DNA of 64,000 nucleotides from Pseudoalteromonas sp. H71 (GTDB lineage Bacteria; Pseudomonadota; Gammaproteobacteria; Enterobacterales; Alteromonadaceae): NCBI RefSeq assembly GCF_001468485.1, contig NZ_LODI01000005.1, positions 45,190 to 109,189 of the forward strand. The letters are read 5' to 3'. The notes under the pieces are model-generated. The model was not told where the DNA came from. It saw only the letters and a list, made by a program, of their open reading frames with translations, and made no database searches. Position 1 is the stretch's first letter. The number at the start of each line of letters is the position of its first letter. Both the position numbers and the translations under genes were made by a program. Shown here piece by piece: positions 8,448-17,799 of this stretch.

Positions 8448-9927
8448 TCATCCATCAATAGCAGCCGTCGATCTAGGTTCGAATAGCTTTCACTTGGTCG
8501 TTGCGCGCGAAGTGGATGGCACATTGCAAATTTTGCATAAAGAGAAACAACGTGTTTATTTAGCTGATGGCCTAGACGATAAATTAAGGCTAAACCAAGA
8601 TGCGATAGACCGTGCGCTACGTGTACTTAAACAGTTTGCAAATACACTTGAAGACTTCCCTCCTAGTAATGTAAAAGTAGCTGCGACTTACACTTTTAGG
8701 CGCGCTAAAAATATTCATGCCTTTTTAACCCAAGCAAGTAACGTTTTTCCATTTCATATTGACGTGATCCCCGGGCAAGAAGAAGCTAGGCTTATTTATC
8801 AGGGTGTGGCTCATTATATTCATAATGAAGAAAACCGCCTTATTATCGATATTGGCGGAGGCAGTACCGAACTTATTATTGGCAAACACTTTAAGCATAA
8901 GCTGCTTACTAGTCGAAATATGGGTTGTGTTAGCTACACAAAACAATTTTTTAGTGACGGAGCTATTACAGCCAAGCGCTTTAATCGAGCTGAAACAAAA
9001 GCAGAACAAGAAATCGAAGTTATTTATGCTAACTACATTCGCGAGGGTTGGCAAAATGTAATTGGTACGTCGGGCACTATAAAGTCAATATTAACCATGG
9101 TGAATGCACAAAATCCACAACAATCATTTATAAATATTGAGGATTTACTTACTCTTAAACAACAATGTATTGCTGCTAAACACATCGATAATATCTGTAT
9201 TGAAGGGTTAACCCCTGAGCGTCAGCAAAGCCTATGTGGAGGGCTTGCCATTCTTATTGCTGTTTTTAAAGAATTTTCGATTAGCGAACTTACGTATAGT
9301 GACTTCTCTTTAAGAGAGGGATTACTTCAGGAAATGCAGCAGAAGCTGGCTGATAAAGATATTCGTAGCAACACAATTAATAACTTAAGTGAACGATATA
9401 CAGTTGATAAACCGCATGCTTTGCAGGTTGCAAACACAGCACTTTGGATTTACGAGCGAGTTGGTAAGGCATGGCAACTTAATGATAATGACGACACAGC
9501 ACTTTTAATCTGGGCGGCAAAATTACATGAGATTGGATTATCTATAAACTCTTCAGGAATTAATAAGCATAGTGCCTATATTGTGGCAAACAGTCAACTT
9601 CCTGGTTTTACTCAGCAGGAACAGCTCATTTTAAGTTCGCTAATTCGATTTTACCGTAAAAAAATTAAATTAGATGAACTACCAGAGTTTACAACTATCG
9701 CACAGCAACATGTCATTAAGCTTGTTACTATTTTGCGATTAGCCATTTTATTTAATCAAAAGCGACAAACAAGCCAGCAGCCTAATATGGATATTAGCGC
9801 CAATAGCACGGGGCTTTTCATTAAGTTTCATGATAACTATTTGCAAGAACATACATTGCTAGACGCTGACTTAGCACTAGAACAACGTTATTTAAAAAAG
9901 GTCGGAATAAGTCTTAGCTGCTCATAA
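8440..9927 (+). CDS. ppx: Exopolyphosphatase Ppx/GppA family
   Basis: 495 residues. The actin-like ASKHA fold shows in the N-terminal phosphate loop AAVDLGSNSFHLVVA (about 8-22) and the second loop DIGGGSTELIIG. It is followed by a helical HD-type domain (WAAKLHEIGLSIN) as in full-length Ppx. The enzyme releases terminal phosphate from polyphosphate. It may also act on pppGpp, as paralogous GppA does; length and operon position favour Ppx. It overlaps ppk by 8 nt, so the pair is translationally coupled, giving synthesis and breakdown of polyphosphate under one Pho promoter. Confidence 0.93.
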   Translation: MNNHPSIAAVDLGSNSFHLVVAREVDGTLQILHKEKQRVYLADGLDDKLRLNQDAIDRALRVLKQFANTLEDFPPSNVKVAATYTFRRAKNIHAFLTQASNVFPFHIDVIPGQEEARLIYQGVAHYIHNEENRLIIDIGGGSTELIIGKHFKHKLLTSRNMGCVSYTKQFFSDGAITAKRFNRAETKAEQEIEVIYANYIREGWQNVIGTSGTIKSILTMVNAQNPQQSFINIEDLLTLKQQCIAAKHIDNICIEGLTPERQQSLCGGLAILIAVFKEFSISELTYSDFSLREGLLQEMQQKLADKDIRSNTINNLSERYTVDKPHALQVANTALWIYERVGKAWQLNDNDDTALLIWAAKLHEIGLSINSSGINKHSAYIVANSQLPGFTQQEQLILSSLIRFYRKKIKLDELPEFTTIAQQHVIKLVTILRLAILFNQKRQTSQQPNMDISANSTGLFIKFHDNYLQEHTLLDADLALEQRYLKKVGISLSCS

Positions 9928-9948
9928 TAGAATTTAAAAAAGTGTATG

Positions 9949-9976
9949 GCAGGGCATTTATACCCTGCTTGTTTTT
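9949..9976 (+). terminator. Intrinsic terminator of ppk-ppx
   Basis: GCAGGG at 9949-9954 pairs with CCCTGC at 9963-9968 around an 8-nt loop, followed by TTGTTTTT. It lies 22 nt after the ppx stop. Confidence 0.75.
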
Positions 9977-9992
9977 ACTTCCCCTGATGTAA

Positions 9993-10448
9993 CTACATAT
10001 CCATATGACGATTTGTACTTTGCATCATTTGTTTAAGCCCTTGCTTTTCAAGCTCTAGTAGCTGCGCTAGCTTCTCTTGAGCATGTTCCGTTTCTGAACG
10101 TTCAAGCAGGTAACCGTAAAGCGCAATCACTTTTTGATGCTGGCCCGATAAGTAATTTTGAATTGCTTTTTCATCTAACTGTTTATCTTTGCTGATATCG
10201 TTAAACGTAATAAGTTCAGGGTTGCTGGCGAAGTACTCATAGCAAAATGTGTCGAGCGTGTTAATTTCGGTAATCGCTTTAAACCCCACTAAATCTTCAG
10301 CGAGTTTTTTTTCGTAATTAAGGTAATAATCCACCAGCATGGCATTACGCTCATCAAGTATTGGTTTCACGCTATAAAAATTAGCCGCCATTTGCGTATG
10401 AAATAATACAGTCCAGTCGTATACCTCTTTAATTGTTTTAACTTGCAT
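9993..10448 (-). CDS. Uncharacterised small helical protein
   Basis: 151 residues, soluble, predicted almost entirely helical, rich in Glu, Gln, Leu and aromatic residues, with no signal peptide or membrane segment. The pattern of helices with scattered His/Glu (HTQMAANFYS, NYEKKLAEDL) is reminiscent of ferritin-like or hemerythrin-like bundles, but I see no convincing metal-site motif and do not assign a family. An ATG at 10454 is possible, but AAGGA directly abuts it. The ATG at 10448 has correct 6-nt spacing and is used. It ends about 17 nt from the ppx terminator and is not part of the Cus operon, from which 177 nt separate it. Confidence 0.7.
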   Translation of the reverse strand: MQVKTIKEVYDWTVLFHTQMAANFYSVKPILDERNAMLVDYYLNYEKKLAEDLVGFKAITEINTLDTFCYEYFASNPELITFNDISKDKQLDEKAIQNYLSGQHQKVIALYGYLLERSETEHAQEKLAQLLELEKQGLKQMMQSTNRHMDM

Positions 10449-10625
10449 GTGCATTCCTTACTTAGTTAACTGATAAGTTACGGGTGCTTGAATCATGCCA
10501 ACAAAAAATACACTTTAAAACAATGGGTTAAACCTTATAGACAAATTAAAATGTAAATTAGTAGAATAACTTACAAACGATAGGTAATTTTTATAGGGCA
10601 ATGATAAGTCATTACCCTATCACTG

Positions 10626-13600
10626 TTACTTAATAGCCTTTTTTCTCCATAATAAGTAAACCGCAGGAATAACCAATAAGGTCAATACTATCGCGCTCGC
10701 CATTCCACCCACCATAGGCGCTGCAATTCGGCTCATTACTTCACTACCGGTACCCGTTCCATAAAGCACAGGTAATAAACCAATAACAATAGTAGCCACC
10801 GTCATCATTACAGGGCGTACACGTAAGCCGGCACCTTCAATAATTGCTTGCTGTAACTGAGCTAACGAAAGTGCTTTATCAGCTCGCTTAGCTGTTAAGC
10901 ACATGTTTTGATATGCCTGATTTAAGTAAACCAGCATAATCACCCCAATCTCTACCGCGACACCAGCCAGTGCAATAAAACCGACCCCTACGGCGACTGA
11001 AAAGTTAAAGCCTTCAAGGTACATGAGCCATACACCCCCTATCATAGCCAATGGCAGTGTGCACATAATAATAGTTACCTCAGCAAAGCTTTTAAAATTA
11101 AGATAGAGCAGCACAACAATAATGGCCAAGGTAAGAGGCACTACGTAGGTGAGCTTCTCTTTTGCACGTTGCATATATTCATACTGCCCAGCCCATGAAA
11201 TAGAATACCCTGAAGGCAATATCAAGCGTTCATTTAGCACGGCTCTCGCGCTTTCAACATAGCGACCAATATCTACGCCATCTATATCAATATAAACCCA
11301 ACCATTTAAACGTGCATTTTCACTTTTAATGCCAGAGGGGCCATTTTCAACAAATACATCGGCAACATCTCCAAGAAGAATGTGCTGCCCCTGCGGCGTC
11401 ACAATGGGTAATAACATAAGGGCTTCAGGTGAATCTCTAAAAACTTGCGGATAACGTAAGTTAACCGAATAACGAGCCTGCCCCTCTATTGTTTGTGTTA
11501 CATTTTTACCGCCAACAGCCGTTGCTATAACTTGCTGTATATTGCTTATGTTTAAATTATAACGCGCTGCTTTTTCACGATTTATATCAATTTTTACGTA
11601 GCGTCCACCTGCAACTCGTTCAGAGTAAACAGAGACGGTTCCTTTAATATCAGCAAGTAGTGTTTCTATTTGCTCGCCAATTTTTTGGATTTCACTTAAC
11701 TGCGGACCTGCCACTTTAATACCTACAGGGGTTTTAATACCGGTTGCCAACATGTCTATGCGTGTTTTAATCGGCATAACCCACGCATTAGTTAAACCAG
11801 GAAACGTAACTAATGCATCAAGTTCGGCTTTGAGCTTTTCAAGCGTCATTCCCTCTCGCCATTCGTCTTTGGGTTTGAGTTGAATAAACGTTTCAATCAT
11901 TGTTAGTGGGGCCGGATCGGTGGCTGTTTCGGCTCTTCCAACTTTACCAAATACTGTTTTAACCTCCGGCACGGTTGCGATTAATTTATCTGTTTGCTGC
12001 AACACCTCTCGAGCTTTAGCTATTGATATACTGGGGTATGTAGTGGGCATATACATTAAATCCCCCTCATCAAGTGGTGGAATAAACTCGCTACCTATTT
12101 TGTTCAGTGGGTAAAAACCTACCAAGGTCATAACTAAAGCAAATATTAAGGTCGTTTTTGGGTAATTAAGCACCCAGCTAAGCAAAGGGCGATAAGCTGC
12201 TACAAGCAACCGGTTAACGGGATTTTTATTTTCAGGTATTACTTTGCCTCTTATAAAATAACCCATTAATACAGGCACTAAGGTGATCGCTACCCCTGCT
12301 GAGGCCGCCATAGCATAAGTTTTAGTGTAAGCGAGAGGTGAAAACATTCGCCCTTCTTGCGCCTCTAAAATAAAGACAGGCAAAAAACTGACGGTAATAA
12401 TTAATAAACTAAAAAACAGCGCAGGGCCTACTTCGCTTGTCGCTTTAATAACGACTTGCCAACGGTTTTGATCAGTCAGTGGTGTTTTTTCCATATGCTT
12501 ATGCATATTTTCAATCATAACTATGGCGCCATCGGTCATGGCCCCTATGGCAATCGCAATCCCGCCCAAAGACATAATGTTAGCGTTAATTCCTTGCCAA
12601 TACATTACAATAAACGCCGTTAATATACCCAGCGGTAAAGTAATAATAGCGACTAAAGATGAGCGTACATGAAACAAAAACACAACACACACAAGCGCTA
12701 CAACAACAAGTTCTTCAACAAGTTTGCTAGTCAGATTATTTATTGCGTTGTTAATTAAGTTTGAGCGATCGTAAACGGAAATAATCTCAACGCCCTCGGG
12801 CAGTCCCTTTTTGAGCGATTCGAGCTTGGCCTTAACCAGTTCAATGGTTTTTTGTGCATTTTCACCATAGCGCATAACAACAATGCCACCGGTAGCTTCG
12901 CCTTCACCGTTAAGATCACTTACGCCACGCCGCATCTGGGGACCAAGTCGAATATTTGCGACATCGCGTAACTGCAAAGCAGTACCGTTTGCATTAGTAC
13001 CTAATGGAATGGCCTCTAAATCGGCAACACTTTTAATGTAACCTGTGCTGGTAACCATATATTCCGCTTCGGCCATTTCAATAACAGAGGCGCCTGTTTC
13101 TTGGTTTCCTTGCTCTATTGCAGTTTGAATAAGGCTCAACGGAATGCCGTAAGCACGTAACTTATTAGGATCGACATTTACTTGATACTGCTTAACCATT
13201 CCCCCTACAGAGGCAACCTCAGAAACACCCGGTACGGTTTGTAATTCAAATTTTAAAAACCAATCTTGTAAGCTTCTTAGCTGACTTATGTCATGCTTAT
13301 TTGTTTTATCAACCAATGCATATAAATAAATCCAACCTACGCCCGATGCATCGGGTCCAAGTTCTGGCGTTGCGCCTTCAGGCAGACGGTTTGCAGCTTG
13401 TGTTAGGTATTCTTGCACTCGGCTACGTGCCCAATATAAATCGGTGCTGTCGTCAAAAATAATATAAACATACGAGTCGCCAAAAAATGAAAAACCTCTT
13501 ACGGTTTTTGCCCCTGGTACCGATAACATTGCAGTAGTAAGCACAAAGGTTACTTGGTCTTGTACCACCTGCGGTGCTTGCCCCGGATACGATGTTTTTA

Positions 13601-13745
13601 CAATAACTTGTACATCCGATAAATCGGGCAAGGCATCTACTGCCGTATTTTTAACGGCAAACACACCACCACCCACTAAAATTAATGTAAGCAATAATAT
13701 AAATAACCGGTTATAGACAGACCAGCGAATAACAGCAGCAATCAT
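10626..13745 (-). CDS. cusA: Heavy-metal RND efflux pump, CusA type (Cu(I)/Ag(I))
   Basis: 1039-residue inner-membrane RND transporter with the 12-helix, two-porter-loop layout. TM4 carries the heavy-metal efflux signature GGIAIAIGAMTDGAIVMIEN, retaining the Asp and Glu of the CusA proton relay. The periplasmic segment RIDMLATGIKTPVGIKVAG keeps a methionine at the position of the CusA Met cluster, which favours monovalent copper/silver over divalent metals. Its start overlaps the cusB stop by 4 nt (ATGA). With CusB and CusC it would span the envelope to expel metal from the periplasm or cytoplasm. The 177-nt gap downstream contains a stem-loop at about 10593-10620, but no T tract on this strand. 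Confidence 0.93.
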   Translation of the reverse strand: MIAAVIRWSVYNRLFILLLTLILVGGGVFAVKNTAVDALPDLSDVQVIVKTSYPGQAPQVVQDQVTFVLTTAMLSVPGAKTVRGFSFFGDSYVYIIFDDSTDLYWARSRVQEYLTQAANRLPEGATPELGPDASGVGWIYLYALVDKTNKHDISQLRSLQDWFLKFELQTVPGVSEVASVGGMVKQYQVNVDPNKLRAYGIPLSLIQTAIEQGNQETGASVIEMAEAEYMVTSTGYIKSVADLEAIPLGTNANGTALQLRDVANIRLGPQMRRGVSDLNGEGEATGGIVVMRYGENAQKTIELVKAKLESLKKGLPEGVEIISVYDRSNLINNAINNLTSKLVEELVVVALVCVVFLFHVRSSLVAIITLPLGILTAFIVMYWQGINANIMSLGGIAIAIGAMTDGAIVMIENMHKHMEKTPLTDQNRWQVVIKATSEVGPALFFSLLIITVSFLPVFILEAQEGRMFSPLAYTKTYAMAASAGVAITLVPVLMGYFIRGKVIPENKNPVNRLLVAAYRPLLSWVLNYPKTTLIFALVMTLVGFYPLNKIGSEFIPPLDEGDLMYMPTTYPSISIAKAREVLQQTDKLIATVPEVKTVFGKVGRAETATDPAPLTMIETFIQLKPKDEWREGMTLEKLKAELDALVTFPGLTNAWVMPIKTRIDMLATGIKTPVGIKVAGPQLSEIQKIGEQIETLLADIKGTVSVYSERVAGGRYVKIDINREKAARYNLNISNIQQVIATAVGGKNVTQTIEGQARYSVNLRYPQVFRDSPEALMLLPIVTPQGQHILLGDVADVFVENGPSGIKSENARLNGWVYIDIDGVDIGRYVESARAVLNERLILPSGYSISWAGQYEYMQRAKEKLTYVVPLTLAIIVVLLYLNFKSFAEVTIIMCTLPLAMIGGVWLMYLEGFNFSVAVGVGFIALAGVAVEIGVIMLVYLNQAYQNMCLTAKRADKALSLAQLQQAIIEGAGLRVRPVMMTVATIVIGLLPVLYGTGTGSEVMSRIAAPMVGGMASAIVLTLLVIPAVYLLWRKKAIK

Positions 13746-15241
13746 TTTACTTCCTCGTCCATCATATGTTGCATTGAGGAGTGATCCATTATTTCAACAT
13801 GGTTTAAAGCGGTGATCACAAAATCATCATTCATAATGCTAAATGTGAAATTAATGGTTTGGCCTTTCACAAGAGAGTTAACCTCTATATGCGATGCTAA
13901 TACAAAGTTCATTGTTGCTGGACCTCGGTTCCATTTTTGAATAGCTTCGCGGCTAATATTTACAACTCGCGTTTGTGCATCTATTGCATTTATAACGCCA
14001 TTTACAGTTGCATTTTGAGAGGTAACATCGTTACTAGCATGAGCTGCTGGCATCTCCATTCGCTTAAAGTCTGAGCGTTTGCTCGACTCAGAATCTATTA
14101 AAAATTGTGCAGATGTGACCACACTCTCGTTTGCCATCACACCTGACAAAATAACCGTTTCATCAAGGTTTGTTTGCCCTACTTGTACTTCAACAGATTT
14201 AAAGCGCCCTTCACCTAATGCGACAACTACACGGTTTTGATGTTGCGTACGAATTACAGCTTCTTTTGGTACTACAAGCTGAGGCTTACTCACCTTTGTA
14301 TTAATAACTACCTGGGCAAACATATTCGGTTTTAGCTCAAGGTCTTTATTTTCAAACCGGAGCCTGACCCGAAGTGTTCTATTTTGAGCATCGAGCGCAG
14401 GATAAATATAATCAACCTGCCCTTGCCATTCTTTTCCCTTTAAATAATCAAGAGTCATGGTTACCGGCAAGCCAACACTAATAAGCGACGATTGGCGCTC
14501 AAATATTTCAGCTTCTACCCATACCTCATCAAGTTGAGCAATGCTCATCATTGATGTACCTGGCTTTACATAAAAACCTTCTCGCACATTCAGCTCATCA
14601 ACAATTCCACTTTGACGCGCATAAAAGGTAATATTTTGCATTATTTGCTTATTTTTTTGTAAGCGCTCGATAAATTCAGCAGATACATTTAACGACTCTA
14701 ATCGTGCTTTTGCAGCACGAATTAGCACATTGTTATTTCTATTTACTGCCAATAAAAACTCTTCTTGTGCGTTAACCAGCTGCGGTGAGTACAAGGTATA
14801 CAAAGGTTCGCCTGCGCTGATTTTATCGCCTTGCGCTTTTACGTATAAATTTTCAAGCCACCCTTCAACACGAGGATGAATATGCGTCATTTCATCTTGG
14901 TTATATTGCACATACCCCAGTGTATTAATATTATTTTGCAGTGCTTTTAACTGCACTTTTGTGGTTTTCACCCCTAAATTATTAATTACCACTGGCGAAA
15001 TAGTAACCACCCCTTTTTCACTTTCGCTATTGCTAGCTTCGTCGTAAACAGGTACTAAATCCATCCCCATAGGAGAGAGGCCTGGAGCGTCACGCCTATA
15101 ATTACTGTCCATGGGTGCGACCCAATACAAGGGGTGTTTTTCGGTAGTTGCCGGTTTTTCATTAGATGTAATTTGCGTAAGACCAGCCCAAAAGCCTGCT
15201 CCCACAACAGCGGCTATTAATAGTTTTAAATTAGCGTTCAT
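13742..15241 (-). CDS. cusB: Cus-type periplasmic adaptor (CusB) with fused CusF-like domain
   Basis: 499 residues. An N-terminal signal anchor (residues 5-25) is followed by a heavy-metal-binding module at about 38-68 (HPLYWVAPMD...GLSPMGMDLVPVY) in which the cysteines common to this module are absent and methionines remain. Next come the membrane-fusion-protein lipoyl, hairpin and beta-barrel regions (about 110-385). The C-terminal 75 residues (about 410-485) look like a fused CusF copper chaperone domain: VNGVINAIDAQTRVVNISRE, then a Trp and the Met of ATMNF. It connects CusA to the outer-membrane channel. It overlaps cusC by 1 nt (TGATG) and cusA by 4 nt. Confidence 0.9.
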   Translation of the reverse strand: MNANLKLLIAAVVGAGFWAGLTQITSNEKPATTEKHPLYWVAPMDSNYRRDAPGLSPMGMDLVPVYDEASNSESEKGVVTISPVVINNLGVKTTKVQLKALQNNINTLGYVQYNQDEMTHIHPRVEGWLENLYVKAQGDKISAGEPLYTLYSPQLVNAQEEFLLAVNRNNNVLIRAAKARLESLNVSAEFIERLQKNKQIMQNITFYARQSGIVDELNVREGFYVKPGTSMMSIAQLDEVWVEAEIFERQSSLISVGLPVTMTLDYLKGKEWQGQVDYIYPALDAQNRTLRVRLRFENKDLELKPNMFAQVVINTKVSKPQLVVPKEAVIRTQHQNRVVVALGEGRFKSVEVQVGQTNLDETVILSGVMANESVVTSAQFLIDSESSKRSDFKRMEMPAAHASNDVTSQNATVNGVINAIDAQTRVVNISREAIQKWNRGPATMNFVLASHIEVNSLVKGQTINFTFSIMNDDFVITALNHVEIMDHSSMQHMMDEEVK

Positions 15242-16599
15242 CAGGCTGAATCCCCTACTAGTTCGCCCATAACTTGGGAGTCTAAGCTGCTTATATAATA
15301 ATTTAGCCGTGCAATAATAATGTGTTTATCTACTTGAATATTAAGCGCGTCAATTTTGGCATTTAACTCACCAATACGCGCTTGCATTACATCAGAAAAG
15401 TCACCGTCATCACGCGTATAAGCATTTAAGGTTGCTTGTGATTGCTCAGCCATTTGTACTAATAACGTATTTTGATATAGTGTATTTCGCTTTTGTAACT
15501 GAGATAGCTGGCTATATTCTTTAAAATACATGCCTTTGAGTTTTTGCAAAGCGACTCTTTTTTGTGTTTTAGTCGCCTCCGCAATCGATATAGCCGATTT
15601 AACGTGTTGGTCTTGCCTGTTATCTGTAAACAAAGGTAGATCAATGCTAACCCCCACAGAAAGTAAGTCGGCCCTTGATTGGCCCATTGGTGTGTCTGCT
15701 CGATAGCCATACCCCACATTAATCCCTATCTGTGGCTGGTAGCTTTGTTTAGCTAGGTGCACTTGTGTTTGCTTGGCTAATACACTTTGCTCTATGGCTA
15801 CAATGGCTGGGTGAGCCATAAGTAATTGTATAAGTTGACCAAATTCAAGTGTATTAAAATTAGTAAGCGCGGGAGGGGTTATAAATTTACCATCTAAAGG
15901 TTTTTCTAACATTGTTATGGGCAACCATTGCGCTAGCCGATTTTTAGCACTGTGAAGTTGTTGCTCAAGTGTGAGTAGCTTATCTTCTAAGCGGGTAAGC
16001 TCTAACTGAGCCCGAATAATATCTTGCTGGCGTGTCTTACCCTGTGTACTTGCGTAGCTGGCCTCAGTTATTTGAATAAGCTGAGTAAATAACTCTCTGT
16101 CTTTCTCTATTAAGTTAATACTGCGCTGTGCCCTATAAGCATTTAGCCAAAACTCGGTAACTATCGCTTTTACCTGAGCTAACCTATCAGCTCGCTGCCA
16201 TGGGTATTGCTGCGATGACTGTAAAAGTGACGTTTGCTTGAGTGCTAGGCTATCACCGCGGCTAAACTTTTGACTTACACTTACCTTAAATTGAGTCATC
16301 CCTTCTTGATCAAACGCATAACCATTTGTTGGTAAGTTCATCAGACCAAGCGTGAGTGTTGGGTCGGGTAAAGTGCCCGCCATAATACTCTGCGCCATAA
16401 CGGCTTGCTCTTGGTGGCGGCTTGCAGATAACCACGGATCATTTGCAAGTGCATAACTAAGGGCGTGAGATAAGTTTAGCGTTCTCTGTGAGTTATACTT
16501 ATCCGTTGCGCCTGTCGTGTTTTCTTCTTGGGTATTCGCCGCACTGCTGAACAAAGTCAAACAACATAGCACTGCGTTTATTTTCAAAGCGTAATTCAT
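15241..16599 (-). CDS. cusC: Outer-membrane efflux protein, CusC/TolC family
   Basis: 452 residues with a signal peptide (about 1-24), then two repeats of the outer-membrane efflux protein domain made of long amphipathic helices and short strands (for example LSHALSYALANDPWL and GVSIDLPLFTDNR). It forms the outer-membrane exit duct of the tripartite pump. The open frame begins at 16611; the ATG at 16599 is preferred because GGAG stands 6 nt upstream. It is the first gene of the cusCBA operon. I cannot tell from sequence whether it carries a lipid anchor; no lipobox is evident. Confidence 0.88.
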   Translation of the reverse strand: MNYALKINAVLCCLTLFSSAANTQEENTTGATDKYNSQRTLNLSHALSYALANDPWLSASRHQEQAVMAQSIMAGTLPDPTLTLGLMNLPTNGYAFDQEGMTQFKVSVSQKFSRGDSLALKQTSLLQSSQQYPWQRADRLAQVKAIVTEFWLNAYRAQRSINLIEKDRELFTQLIQITEASYASTQGKTRQQDIIRAQLELTRLEDKLLTLEQQLHSAKNRLAQWLPITMLEKPLDGKFITPPALTNFNTLEFGQLIQLLMAHPAIVAIEQSVLAKQTQVHLAKQSYQPQIGINVGYGYRADTPMGQSRADLLSVGVSIDLPLFTDNRQDQHVKSAISIAEATKTQKRVALQKLKGMYFKEYSQLSQLQKRNTLYQNTLLVQMAEQSQATLNAYTRDDGDFSDVMQARIGELNAKIDALNIQVDKHIIIARLNYYISSLDSQVMGELVGDSA

Positions 16600-16746
16600 C
16601 GCTTGCTCCATTTAAAAATTAATAAAAATTTAAATTGGCAAGAAAGGTGTTTATATCAGCCGCACCGAATACGAAAACTAATCACGTTTTCAAAGGGTCA
16701 AAGTCAGCTAGAGGTTCATAAAATTTAGACACACCTATCCTGCTAT

Positions 16747-17121
16747 TTAAGCAAACATAGGAGGGCGGTAAAGTGATTTGGGAGAGGTTGTTTGAGCACT
16801 TAATTCGGGCGTATTCACTTTTTCAGTAATAATAACTGCAGTAACCAATAAAATATCAACATTAAGCATTGAGTTAGCGGTACAGCCATTAACGGGGCAA
16901 CTGCATTCGTTTTGAGCCGTCGCCTCGTCATCGCAGCAATCCATTTGCATCATGGTATGGTGAGCGCTGTTATTCCCTTCGCTGCTATTACCCAAGTGCA
17001 TATTAACGTGAGCATTAGACTGATGAGGCATTTCACATTCACTTGCTACAGACGCAAAAGACTGACCCACAAACGTGAGCAGTAAAGTAAGCGTAAGTAA
17101 AATAGTGTACATGCGTTGCAA
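16747..17121 (-). CDS. Secreted Cys/His/Met-rich protein, DUF2946/CopL-like
   Basis: 124 residues: signal peptide (about 1-23), then a metal-ligand-rich middle (HVNMHLG, HHTMMQMDCCDD, CSCPVNGC), one hydrophobic segment (about 89-103) and the C-terminal tail SLYRPPMFA. Small proteins with this build and a terminal R/PP motif are usually found beside copper-resistance genes (DUF2946, CopL). It probably binds copper in the periplasm and supports or senses the Cus system 148 nt downstream on the same strand. The family name is a pattern-based judgement and the metal is inferred from context. Confidence 0.7.
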   Translation of the reverse strand: MQRMYTILLTLTLLLTFVGQSFASVASECEMPHQSNAHVNMHLGNSSEGNNSAHHTMMQMDCCDDEATAQNECSCPVNGCTANSMLNVDILLVTAVIITEKVNTPELSAQTTSPKSLYRPPMFA

Positions 17122-17180
17122 AATGATACCCCAATCAAAAAAAGAGAGTTTAAAGTAACTTATAAACGACTACAAATAAT

Positions 17181-17798
17181 TTAGGGCGTGTTATGTAGTT
17201 TGGTTTGAGTTTTAATTAAATAGCTGGCAGTAACTGCAAATAGACAATAGGCACTAAAGTACCAAAACCCTTCACCAAACTGTGCATTCATAACAAGCAA
17301 TTCACCACTTTTAGCATGTGCATTGCCTGCTAAATACGTAACAATTAACGCTATTACAAATACATCAACCATACTCCATTTGCTGAGCGCACACACAATA
17401 TTGCCACAAACTTGCTTAAGCTTATTCACTGGTAAGCAGCAATACAGTAGCTGTAATAATAACTTTAGGCTTGGCACCACCACTGAAAAAAGACCAACCA
17501 AGATAGCAACAAACAAATTATTATTATTTGCTAGGTCTTTAATAGTGCCGTAAATACTTTGCGTTTTGCTATAGGCGCTAATCTCGCCTTCTAACTTATC
17601 TAGCCCCAACATGTTTGAAAACATCATTAGCATACTGCGCGTTCGGCCATCGCCTTCTTCCGCTAACATTTCAATACCTGCTTGAGCAAGTTTTGATTTA
17701 TCAATATTTCCCTCAATTGTTAGCACTGGTTTTGTAATACCCGGAAATAACAAACATAAAGCAATAACAACACTTACAACAGATAAAAAATTACGCAT
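17181..17798 (-). CDS. PqiA-like integral membrane protein
   Basis: 205 residues, with a hydrophobic N-terminus, a periplasmic loop of about 60 residues and three further membrane helices. The segment ALSKWSMVDVFVIALIVTYL is the characteristic core of the paraquat-inducible protein A domain. PqiA proteins partner with MCE proteins (PqiB) in intermembrane lipid transport, but no MCE gene is adjacent. This is a single-domain version about half the length of E. coli PqiA. It starts 1 nt after the stop of the EAL-HDOD gene, so the two are co-transcribed. Confidence 0.8.
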   Translation of the reverse strand: MRNFLSVVSVVIALCLLFPGITKPVLTIEGNIDKSKLAQAGIEMLAEEGDGRTRSMLMMFSNMLGLDKLEGEISAYSKTQSIYGTIKDLANNNNLFVAILVGLFSVVVPSLKLLLQLLYCCLPVNKLKQVCGNIVCALSKWSMVDVFVIALIVTYLAGNAHAKSGELLVMNAQFGEGFWYFSAYCLFAVTASYLIKTQTKLHNTP

Positions 17799-17799
17799 C

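Noticed and set aside
10593..10620. Hairpin ATAGGG / CCCTAT as an intrinsic terminator of the cus operon.
   Set aside because: No run of T follows on the minus strand and the stem has a mismatch; kept only as a remark in the cusA entry.
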